From the NCBI GenBank assembly GCA_907164885.2, contig OU015503.1:125289523-125353522 (forward strand): a stretch of 64,000 bases of DNA. The letters are read 5' to 3'. This stretch comes from Dolomedes plantarius (lineage: Eukaryota > Arthropoda > Arachnida > Araneae > Dolomedidae). This document shows, in pieces, positions 21,063-31,672 of the stretch (position 1 is its first letter; each line of letters opens with the position of its first letter). Under the pieces are notes generated by a model that made no database searches, was not told where the DNA came from, and was given only the letters and a program-made list of their open reading frames with translations. The position numbers and the translations under genes were made by a program.

Positions 21063-22997
21063 GTCTGAGAGTCAAGTTCTGGATGACCTCCAGTTTATGG
21101 ATATGAGTTTTCGCGGCGTAGAACCAGACCGGTATTGCGTAAAGAGCTACGGGGAGAATAACTTGTTTAAAAAGAAGGACTTTGTTTCGCATGGAAACAT
21201 GACTGCCGTATATTAATGAGCGAAGTCGCATGGTAACAGCGTTACATTTTTGTACTAGTTTATTGACATGGAATTTCCATGTCAGCCTGCGATCAAGGGT
21301 CACACCAAGATAGGTCACAGTGTTCTCCCTGTCACTAGGCGAATTATAAAGGTAAAGCCGGGGGGGGGATTACAGTAAAGATTGGAAAAGAAAATCGCGT
21401 GGCACTTAGAGGGGTTGATTCGAATTTTCCATCCCATGAACCAACTCTCTAAAGTGTCGATATGCCGTTGGATCTCACTGGCAAGAAAATTAATGTTCTG
21501 AGAGGTAAAGAGAATAGCTGTATCGTCCGCATAGAGGGCAAGAAGAGTATTAATTCCTCTAGGAATATCATTTAAGTACAAATTAAACAGGGTCGGGCCG
21601 AGAATGCTACCTTGAGTAACACCTGAAGAAATATATAAATTACGGGAAAAATCGCGATTAACGCGAACAACAAAATTACGATTATGGAAATAGTTATGAA
21701 GGAGGTGAATAAGAGAGTCGGGCAATTTAATATCGATAAGTTTATAGATGAGACCAGGGTGCCAAACCTTGTCAAAAGCACATTTAATATCCAGAAAGAG
21801 AGCAACAGTGGGTCTCTTAGCAATCAAGCCGTCGCTGGCAAATTCCACAAAACGAAGGTGTTGAAGGGTAGTATTATGCTGGGCTCTGAAGCCGAATTGT
21901 TCAGGAATAATTATGTAATTGTCATCCAGGAAGTTGGAGATTCTATTAAGAATAACGCGCTCAGTAATTTTGCTGAGAGAACACAGTAAACTAATTGGGT
22001 GGTAATTTTGAGGAAGATTGTGATCAGTACCAGGTTTAGGTATGGGACTAACAATAGAGGTTTTCCAGCAAGTGGGGAAGTAGTTAAATTTAAGATTCGC
22101 GTTAATAATGACGGTTATGTACATAATAATGTTAATAGGGAGATGTTTAAGGACACAGTTATTAATGTTGTCATTACCCGGTGCTTGTTTGATTTTAAGT
22201 TTTTGAATAATGTAGGTGATTTCAGCAACGGAAGCCGGATCAGTATCTTGGGTAGGGTGAGTAGAAAGAAAATTTTGAACAGTTGTGAGGACAGTTCTGT
22301 CATTTTCCTCGTCCACAAGGTCATAATTGGAAGAGAATTGCTCGCGATATGTGTTAGCTTTGTCCGCGTCTTCGAAGGCAATGCCATTAGGGCCTTGAAT
22401 GGGTGGGAAGTTATAATGTTTAGATTTAAAGGTTTTAAGGAACCGCCAGATAGTGTTGTCTTGAGGAGAGAGACTTTGGAGGAATTCAGACCAATTTTGT
22501 TGTTTAAATTTACGTATATCACGGCGGACACGTGCGCAAAGGTAGCAATAATTTTGTCTATGCTCTGGGAGGTGGGTGAATTGGTAGAGTTTGCGGGCCG
22601 CGTTACGGTTTTTGATTAAGGTAACAATATTAGCCGGGAGATTATGAAATCTAGGTTTTTTAATGGCGTGCGTAGAGCTAATTTTGTTAGTAAGAGTTTT
22701 GGTGGTATGCTCGATGTCCTCGCGGCAACGAATCTAGGGGTAAATAAGATCGGAGCGATTTAGAATACTCTGGAACTGGTCCTAGTTAGTGTAGGTTGGG
22801 GGATTGGGATTGTGGATATCAACCTGCTGGTCGAAAGTAATTAGAACGGGAAGGTGGTCCGAGTCGAAGACATCAAGAGTTTCAATAGTGAAAGGATAGG
22901 GAATGTTTTTAATAAGAGCCAGGTCAATAGTAGAAGAGACATGAGAGTAACAGTGCGAAGGAGAAGGAGGGATAAGAAGACTGAGTTCCAATGTCAA
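21063..22997 (-). pseudogene. Jockey-clade LINE ORF2: endonuclease end and reverse transcriptase
   Basis: On the - strand, from 22997: STIDLALIKN and DVFDSDHLPVLITF, the end of an APE-type endonuclease (SDHxP motif). Then a linker with two in-frame TAG codons near 22780 and 22730. Then reverse transcriptase (PISLLCSLSKITERVIL, PEQFGFR-QHNTTLQ, FLDIKCAFDKVWH, SSGVTQGSILGP-LFNLYLNDIP, LYADDTAIL) and YLGVTLDRRLTWKFHV. The catalytic YADD is intact. A frameshift lies in a run of nine G (+ strand, 21361-21369). The 5' end is truncated. The ORF resumes left of the hAT insertion at 19257. Confidence 0.93.
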
Positions 22998-23230
22998 TGT
23001 CAGGTATATTTATCGACTTCCAAAGCGCCCCCTATCGGCCACCAGCTAGAAATCTCCAGAACGTACGAGAAAGATCTAGAAGGTTGGCGACCAAAATAAG
23101 TCTTCAAATCCATCACCAATTTGGCGATGGATTTGGCGATGACTCTCATATTTGGCGAGATTACTATAGACTCGATTACCATAATTCGTATTGACGAGAT
23201 TACCATAATTCGTAACACTATTAACAATAA
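22985..23230 (-). repeat. LTR-like repeat, third copy, fused to truncated LINE
   Basis: On the - strand from 23230: gttacgaattatggtaatct, TTTGGCGA-type words, ataaatatacctgacattg and ggaactcag. This is the 5' portion of the repeat at 6355-7012. It stops abruptly after its start-site-like segment at 22985, where LINE endonuclease sequence begins. Confidence 0.75.
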
Positions 23231-23489
23231 AAAATAATGATCTGTGGTAGTTGGTTCTTTAAAGGTGTTAGGCTTCAGTACACAAAGTTTCCGAAGTTTG
23301 AGTCAACGGCGTGACAGCAGGTTTCAACAATACAGTGGCCGACGAAGACAATTGACGCGTAACACATTCGGGCACTGGCCTCTTGATGAGTCTATATGTC
23401 GGACAATCTGTTGGCGCTGCTCTTTGCTTTCCCGATATAACGGACTCGGCGCAAGATCGAAAATACGAAAAAATGACTATGTGTCACGA

Positions 23490-23940
23490 AGTTATCCCTA
23501 CAGATTTTTGGTGACGATCCCTTTTTCTCCCTTTATACTTAACCAAAATCGATAAGTGAGCTACGATTTTAAAGATCAAGTTCTCCGCTTCTGGCGAATT
23601 GCTAATTTAGAATGACACATTGTATCGTTTGTTTAAAAATCGAAGTTAAAAATGGACTTTTGGCCCTAGCGTTCTCTCTCTGGATGCGTCTATACGGCAT
23701 AGTCAAATAAGTGCGTACAAAGAGGTTTTGCAATGTAACTATCACATTTTTCACGAGTTTGTGTCATATTTAGTTCTTAATATTGTCTACAAAGGTGTTT
23801 TGACGTGTCCATATCTCATGATCCCCTGCTTTGTGTTATGTTTCACCTCAAATAGTGTGTCCAAAGGTGTTTTGCAGTCGGTTTTGCACCGATTTCCTTA
23901 CGCACCATAAACAATGGCTACAAATAAACCCGTTCTTCTT
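23490..23940 (-). repeat. Dispersed repeat, inverted copy of 1070-1510
   Basis: Reverse complement of the 1070-1510 unit, with the same order of landmarks. Confidence 0.7.
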
Positions 23941-24507
23941 TCATCCTACTACAAACCACCAACCTTTCTAAAAAAAATTGTCGGATTTTTTTGCATATGA
24001 AATTTTCGCTTAATTCAGAAAGTGGTCTGCAGTTTCATTTTTCTCTTTCATATTGTTGTCAACTCGAGAAAATAATATTTTCAGTTTTTATGGAACGCCC
24101 TTTGTATGTATATAAGGTAGTTATATGCTCGCATTTGAATGCCCTGATATAAATATCGTGCACTAAAGAGATGCTCATGAATGTAAGGCGATGAAAACTT
24201 TCAAAAGATTTTAATAATGAACCGAAAATTAGAAAATTACTCCATGTATTGTTCATACCCTGTATAAACGCAATAGATTCAACTAGCAAATTGGACTATA
24301 AAATCTTTTCCCTGTATTGTTTAACAAGGGTGATTTTTTTTCTTCTTGTGCCCCGGCATTCAATATTTGCCTGGTTCTTAAAGTACGTCGCCTCGAGGAA
24401 TTTTACCTCCTCTCCATCTCGTCATGCTTAGATATTACTATGAACAAATAAACTAATTTAATGATTACATTTAGTCAAGCATAAGAGGTTTATTCAGTTA
24501 TTACTAT
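23941..24507. other. Intergenic, nothing recognised
   Basis: AT-rich DNA up to the hAT element. No supported gene or repeat was found. Confidence 0.6.
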
Positions 24508-25599
24508 CAGTGACGTAGCGAGCATAACTGGGGCTCGGGGAAGGGGCGTAGCTACCGTGGAGCAGTTGGAGCAAACTGCTCCAGGCGCACGAATCATGAG
24601 GGGCGCGAAATTTGAAAGAGTGAAATAAAAATTTGTGAAAACTTTTGTATAAATAATTTCGATTAGTCAGATTTAAATTGAAAAAATTATTTAAATTAAT
24701 TTGTCAGATTTATTTTTTCTATAAAATATACAAAGTATAAATGAAATATATTTAAGTAAATAAAACTAGGCAAGGCCACGCTTTGAATTTTTGCCCGGTG
24801 TTAGACACTAGATATTCTGAAACGTTACCAGTTGAGTGTTCTTATCAGGAAAAGGGAGATGGCTGGAGCATCTTCACCCCCTATGGCGAGAGTCACTACA
24901 ATCCTTCAAATGTCATTCTAAACGAGCGGGGGTAGAATTCTCTAGGGTCAACTTACTGACTCTTCCCGCTACAAGAGTCAAAAACATGCAGGGGTCCAAA
25001 CAAAGATTTTTTTACATAGCAGCCTTAACATCGGCGCAGAATAGAGGCAAATATTCGGGGATTTTTTTAAAGCAAGCTTAGTATTTAGCGCTTCATATTC
25101 CCATTGTTTACTTTGTGCAGTGTAAGAATTTCAAGATGATTCTTGAATGAATGTGTTATACAATTTTTAAAACTCATTGAGACTGTGGATTGTAATTTAT
25201 TCTGTTCTGTTTAAGTGACTTCGTACAATTTATGACTATTATTTTACTAAATTATTTATCTACAGCGTGTTGTTGGATTCACCGACGAATAATTTTAAAA
25301 GTAAGTGATTTGTTTATGAAGTATGTTAATTGATGTTGCAACATAAAGAATAATAGGTACTACATAACAGTTACGTACTATAGCTGAAAGTTGGCGGCAA
25401 ACAATTTCAGGAGCAGCATGTTATAAAAATACAAATGTGTATTTTTATAACATGCATGAGGTAATTTTTAAAAAAAAATCGGCAGAGGAAGAACGAAATT
25501 TCAATTATAAATAATTTTAGATCTAATTAAGGATTGCGGGCTAGTGACAAAACAGAAATACACAAAAAATATTCAAAATGAGTGTTAAAAGAAACTCAA

Positions 25600-25990
25600 A
25601 TCATTAGAACCACAAGTCTTAGGATGCTTAAATTTTGCATGGAGGTTGCTATTATGCCCTAGGTGCTTGTTAAGAAATCTTTTATATAAATTAGAATTTT
25701 AAGGGGCCAAATGGGGTCTAATCCTCCTCAAAACACACACACACACTGTATCCCTAGAACCATGAGATCTAGAAAGCTGAATTTTTGTATGATAGTTTCT
25801 CTTAGACCCTAGGTGCGCACAAAGAAATATTTTTTTAAATACAAAACTTGAGGGGTTAAAAGGAGCTTAATTTCCCCAAAACAACAACAACAAAAACCTA
25901 CCTCTCGTACATGTTTTCTAGAAAATTAAAATTTTGTATGGTGTTGCTCTTAGGCCCTAAGAAATATAAAAAAATCTTTAAGGGGTGTAG
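25600..25990. repeat. Degenerate tandem repeat, about 130-bp unit, three copies
   Basis: The string 'gccctaggtgc' / 'gaccctaggtgc' / 'ggccctaag' recurs at intervals, each time preceded by 'aattttgtatgg' variants and followed by 'aagaaat-tttt'. An internal tandem expansion in the inner hAT element. Confidence 0.7.
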
Positions 25991-26351
25991 ACTGTGACTT
26001 TAAAGTTGTATTCAATACTCCAGGTAGCGTGTGTCACAGGATACGTGAAATAAAATTAACAGCCAGACTAGCGATTAATTAAATTAATATACACTTTTAT
26101 TAAGTGCTCTTGTTTAGATACGGGTAATTAACAGTGAATTGACAGTATCACCAATGTACAGGAAATCAGACAATTTTATGAACAGCTAGAAAAAATTTAC
26201 GTTTTTTCAGTTCTTTTAGGCGTTTGGAAACGATTCAAACCAACTTAGCAAACACATTAAAAAGAGTTTGCCCAACACAATTGTCTTCCCGTGTTCAGAC
26301 CCTTGATGCCACACATTCGCGTTATTTTGATGCAATTAAAACATTGACATA

Positions 26352-27650
26352 CACTGCTAGACAAAAAAGAAAAAGAAAAAACCACGGTGCACCCAGACGG
26401 AGTTATCCGAATGAGACGAAAGTCGGTATATGTGATGTACAACTACAGAAAAACAAATGATTACAATTTGAGAAAAATTGGGTGATTTATTCAAGAGAAA
26501 GAGCTTCACAAATTGAAAAAGTCAATAACGCGTTGGTCCACCTCTGGCCCTTATGCAAGCAGTTATTCAGCTTGGATTGATTGATAGAGGTGGCGGATAT
26601 CCTCTTTCCGGATATCGTGCCAAATTCTGTCCAATTGGCACGTTAGATCGTCAAAATCCAGAGCTGGTTGGAGGTCCCTGCCCATAATGCTTCAAACGTG
26701 CTCAATGGGGTGGGGGGAGAGATCCGGCGACCTTGCTGGCCAAGGTAGCGTTGGGCAACCACGAAGACAAACAGTAGAAACTCTCGCCGTGTGCGGGTGG
26801 GCATTATCTTGCTCAAATATAAGACCACGATGGCGTGATAGGAAGGGCAACACAACGGGGCGTAGAACAGCGTCAACGCACCGCTGTGCTGTAAGGGTGC
26901 CTCGGATGGCAACCAAAGGGGTCCTGCTATGAAATGCAATGGCACCCCAGACCATCACTCTTGGTTGTCGGCTCGTATGGTGGAAGACAGAAAGGTAGGT
27001 ATTCCACCGCTGTTCGGGGCGTCTCCAGACACGTATTCGCTGGTCATCGGGGCTCAGTTCGAAGCGGGACTCATCACTGAAGACAATTCTACTCCAGTCA
27101 GTTGCACTCCAGGTCGAATGTGCCCGACACCACAGCAGACGGGCTTGTCGGTGTTCAAAGGTCAATGGTAGTCGACGCAAGGGACGCCGTGTGCTCAGCA
27201 CCTTTTCTCTGAGCCGCCTATGAATGGTCCTTGCGGCCAGTGAAGCACCAGTTGCACGTACGACCGATGATAATGATGAATCTAGGGCTGTGAGTGCCGC
27301 TCTGACGATTGCTCAGTCCTAACGTTCTGTCGTTTCTCTAGGCCTACCGCTTCTTTCTTGACGCTGTTTTCGGCCATGGTTCACCCATTTCTCCCAACAT
27401 CTTCTAATAGTGGCATCGCTCCTATCCAAATGTCGAGAGATTCGCCGATTAGACCAACAGGCTTCTTTCAGCCCAACTACATGTCCTTTCTCAAATGCTG
27501 ACATCTGCGTATATTCTTCGCGCACCTGTATGCGAAGCATAGTTACTGTCTACCTGAGTACACGGAATGAAAGTCGCAAAGAATTTATGACCTGGAATCG
27601 AAATTTCTCCTCTTTAATGTCCTGCCAGTTGCGCAGTTAAGACTTGTTGC
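26352..27650 (-). mobile_element. Tc1-like (DD34E) transposon, inactivated
   Basis: The left terminus CACTGCTAGACAAAAAAG follows a TA at 26350-26351, as in Tc1 relatives. The transposase is coded on the - strand. The right terminus could not be identified; the end given is approximate. GC content is higher than in the surroundings, suggesting a more recent arrival. Confidence 0.8.
26535..27540 (-). pseudogene. Tc1-like transposase with three nonsense codons
   Basis: From 27540: MSAFEKGHVVGLKEACWSNR then RRISRHLDRSDATIRRCWEKW (paired-type HTH) and the GRPRETTER linker. Two stops follow (TAG, TGA at about 27315-27325). It then continues to IVFSDESRFELSPDD (first catalytic Asp), VMVWGAIAF, FEQDNAHPHTA (second Asp) and WPARSPDLSPHPIEHV (catalytic Glu). 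A TGA then replaces the Trp usually present. The end reads DIRHLYQSIQAE. The frame is otherwise continuous, with an apparent two-codon insertion before PIEH. The catalytic residues survive but no full protein can be made. Confidence 0.93.
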
Positions 27651-27858
27651 AACGTCAAATGTTCATTCATTGACCGCCAAACTTTAAAATTTTGCATTTT
27701 CTGTCAAAACCTGTATGCATAGCAATTTGTGTCCAATTTGCATTACCCCTTCTTGATGCGTCGATTTTTTTTTTGGAGGGAGGGGGGGGCTCGAACCTAT
27801 TAATACAGTCTCGAAAATGCTGCAAGGTACTCATGAAAATATAGCGAAATCCGTTTAG

Positions 27859-28732
27859 ATGTTTTCATCACTCCTAATCCAATTCCAGAACTTAAGGAAT
27901 GATTGGGAGTTTGGTAAAAACGACGCCCTTGAGTTATCAGCTCTATGGAATACTGAACCTTGTTTTCCCCCTAAAAGATTGCGTCGTGTGAAAAAATTGT
28001 CTGATGAATTACAACTAGATGAACGCATTGAAAACAGTGAATAATGTGTTCAAAGTCGAGGTGTTTTATAGAGTAATGGATTTAATAATTTATCAATTAA
28101 CTGTTAGATTGAAATCCATTCGACAATTATGTACACTTTTTAAATATCTATCACCTGTATATCTCGTCGCGTCACCTGATAAAAGTATCCTGGAAGGATC
28201 AGAATTGTTACAATCGGCATATCTTTCCGATATTTCACCTAGTTTGGGACCTCAACTGTTTCAATTTAAAATATGCTTTTATATTCAATTAAAACCAATT
28301 GCTTCTATACACGAAGTTGCTGAACTACTTTTAATTCCCACCGCAGCCTCAAGTAGCTTCTCCGACATTATTACAGCATGCATGATTTTTTTTAAAACTT
28401 TACTGGTGACGGCAGTGACATCAGAACGATGTTTTTCAAAACTGAAATTAATCAAAACATATTTAAGAAGCAACATCTCACAACACCGTCTTAGCCCCTT
28501 GGCCACGATATCAATTGAAAGAACAATAGCTTGTCAACTTGATCTGGAGGAAATGATTGACCGACTTGAAAACGAGAAAACAACAATTTTGAAGGGTTTT
28601 TTAAAGTGCAAACTAAACATGCTGAAATACATTTTGTCAATAGAGTTTATAAAATATGTAATAATAATATTAGTGGGTACTCCGTACTTAAAGAATAATA
28701 ATTTGTTTTATTATTATATTCATATTTATTAA
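27859..28732 (+). pseudogene. hAT transposase (ZMYM1-like), C-terminal hATC domain
   Basis: The + strand frame beginning near 27960 (PKRLRRVKKLSDELQLDE) passes to a 237-codon frame from 28019 with VEVFYRVMDLIIYQL and, near the end, VTAVTSERCFSKLKLIKTYL followed by RSNISQHRLSPLATISIE. The last part is the hAT dimerisation signature (ERCFSKLK-IK-YLRS-RL--LA--SIE). The DDE and zinc-finger parts are missing. A frame change is needed near 28040. Confidence 0.85.
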
Positions 28733-29080
28733 ATTGAATTTCTTATTGGTGAAATGTCTTGAATTTCAAATAAATTGTTATTAAGTAAGGTTTTAAATCG
28801 AAATAAGAGTAGATAGAAAACAAATTTCGCTCGAACTCTTCCAAGAAACAAGTGGGCACACCGACTTTACTTGCTCCAGGGCGCTGAATATGTAGCTACG
28901 CCACTGACTCGGGACACGATACCTTTTTGGATCCCCCCTCCAAAAAACATATAGTAATATAATATAGTAATATAATATATAGAATTAGTTATTTTGGGAT
29001 CATTTGGCAGCCCTCTACGAGTGGCACCCGGGGCATGATAGATCTCCTTGCCCCCCTCTCGCTACGCCACTGATTACTAT

Positions 29081-31672
29081 CCCTGTTGAAAAGAACTTAG
29101 GCTTTTGCTTCAGAATTCGTGGTTACACCTGATGCACAAATTATTTCAAAACTTCTATGCACATAACTAATTAGCCCTGCTACGGAATCATATTCTGGTA
29201 TTTCTTTCTGAATTTAAATGACAATTTAGATTTTAAAATGCAAATTTCTACAAATCTTTATGATTTCGAAGGAGTAGTTATTATGCCAAAATTTCCCTCT
29301 TATTGACAATTTCTCCATTAATGAAATGAGTGTTTTATATCCACGTTTTAAAATTTTGATGCTGTATCTCTGTAAGATACAGGCATTATGGTATGCAAAT
29401 CACAAAACTAAAAGTAAATAAATGTTGCCAATACTAAAATGGAAAGTCCAATAAAAATATAGAATTCGAATAATTTAGAAATTTTTAACTTTCAATTTCT
29501 ATTTTTTCTTGCTTCTTCCCGATAGTATTTCATTTAAGTATTTTGACGAATGTTTTCTGTCTATATTGCATTCAGAATTTTTGTTTCTCTTTTAAGCCCC
29601 TAACGACATTAATCGAAAGATCTCGTGAAAACGCTAGTGGGTGGAGTATTTTGCATCTGTGCTAATAGAAAGGTGTTTGACCAATCTGAGTAATACTTCA
29701 AAAACAATATATCCTGTAAATAACAACTATGTCTTTCGTAGTCAAACAGTAATATTATCATGATGGTATCTGAAGAATATTCATCTTATATATGATATAT
29801 TGTCGTATTAATATGTATTTCGAATACCCAGCTGCATACTTTTCTGCTTATGAGAAAGAAAATATAAATTGTATTTTCAAACTTCCCTATTGCTTACTTA
29901 TCTAAAATTATCACTGCATTTGTTTTTGTGTGCTGATTGTCTATAGTACATGTTTCTTCCTCATGTGTAATGTAGATTACCAAGCACTTTTTTGTGGATT
30001 TTGACAAAGTATTTCAATTTTGGTAAGTAAATACTTTATATTACTGTAACTCATAAATTCATCTATTTATATAAATTTGAGAGGGTTGTATTATTCTCAC
30101 TTGATTCGCCCACTATCAAAATGCTGAAGAAAGTTGCTGATTTGCTGTAGATAGAATTGTGATATATTTCTCCAAACATAGTTTGTTTTGAATTAATTTT
30201 GTTTTAGTTCGTAGTTTAGATAGACACCTTAGTTCTCACTTAATTGCTTTCCGTATTTATTTAAATGCGCCTGTCGTAGGTTTCATTATTAAATTTAATG
30301 TGAAAGGATACGCTTATTACTTTTATCAGTTAATGTCCACGATGTTCTTGCCTATAAAATTTTACACCTTATAAATTCTTTTTCTTGTCTAGTTAAATGA
30401 TCAATTTTATTATTATTATTATTATTTTATTTTTAGCGTGAGATTTTTATTGTATCGTAATTACGTTTCAGATTATAGGTGGACGAAATCCTCCTTGACA
30501 AACATATTATTGTTTCAAATAAATTTACATAAGATCCTAGTTTTTAAAAAAAATTGTTTTGATATTTCTAAATCTTAATAAACTATCGTGAAAGATATAT
30601 CCGTAACTGTTTATTTCGGGTAATATGAATGTTACAATTTCATCTTTTGAAAATTATACTAAAATTCAATTTATTACTCTCATTGTACTCATAGAATTCT
30701 GATAATTCTCACAGTTATGTATTTAGATTAATCCTGATGGATCAGTTTGGTTATAACTCGCTTTTAATCCAAGAATTAATATGGACTAGAAAGCAAAATC
30801 TATTGTCTAAGTTTCAGTTGAAATACGTTATCTTTTGATTAATTTGAAATCTAAGATAATTTGTTTAAATGTTTGTGTTTAAAAGTAGAACTGTAGTTCA
30901 TATTTTATAACATAGCTATTGCTGTCTGTAATTAACTATGGTTGATTTAAAGTTGTGTGTCTATATTTCTTGGTGAAAATGATGATTTAGACAAAAGAAA
31001 AGGAAAGTTTTCTGCAGTAAATGCCAAAGAGTTAATTTCATCCGAGTAATGTTTCTTCTATGATAGTGTAAATTTGATCCAGCTGTGTATACCAGAAGAG
31101 GAAGATAATATAAATGACTTAAATAATTTTTTTATAGGTAGACATTCTAGGAAGGGAAACACTGTCCTCTGTCACCTATAAATCCTTCCTCCCATTGACA
31201 AATTCATCCCTTCTCTAATTTTTATGCTAGAAAAAAAATGAAAGATCTGCGAGATTAAACATTATGTATTAACATGACAGACATGAGCTAATTACTTATA
31301 TATATGTATATGTGTGTTAGTTTTTTTTTTTTTTTTAAGTATTGTGGTTTTAGACAAAGAAATTTGACCTCATAGTTTGTATATAGTTCATTTTTTGCAT
31401 GTAATAATAAAGTAAAACTAAAGTTGCCATTATACTTTGCTTACATCTCTTAATTATCACCAAAAACTATTCAATAGGGTGAAGCCCCCCCCCCCCCCCA
31501 CACACACAAAAAAAAAAAAATGTGCATAAGTAACCATGTAGAAAATTACTAGGAATTGTTGATTAATATTAAATTTCTTTTGCAAACACAGTACTGAAAA
31601 TATACACCTTTATTTGAGAAAACAGTATGCCCACCTATTTTTTTTAAAAAACGAAAAGCCCGTATATAAATA
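29081..31672. other. AT-rich intergenic DNA
   Basis: 2.6 kb without supported genes. An (ATT)n tract lies near 30410 and poly-T near 31320. It may be upstream sequence or 5' introns of the DHHC gene, but no exon is visible. Confidence 0.6.

Larger units (their letters stand above)
24541..28906 (+). mobile_element. Inner hAT element (ZMYM1-like), broken by a Tc1-like transposon
   Basis: Left end aaggggcgtagcta and right end tagctacgccactg are inverted repeats with mutated first bases on the left. Flanks gctcgggg (24533-24540) and actcggga (28907-28914) match at 6 of 8 positions, a worn 8-bp duplication. It holds the C-terminal hAT domain at 28054-28640. Confidence 0.82.
24508..29072 (+). mobile_element. 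Outer hAT-type element with perfect 8-bp duplication
   Basis: Left end CAGTGACGTAGCGAG and right end ctcgctacgccactg are inverted repeats (14 of 15). ATTACTAT is duplicated exactly at 24500-24507 and 29073-29080. Only about 32 bp on the left and 160 bp on the right are its own sequence; the rest is a second hAT element inserted in it. Confidence 0.93.

Noticed and set aside
21684..22619. Open frames of 101 and 206 codons on the + strand
   Set aside because: Antisense shadows of the LINE reverse transcriptase, which is read on the - strand with clear motifs.
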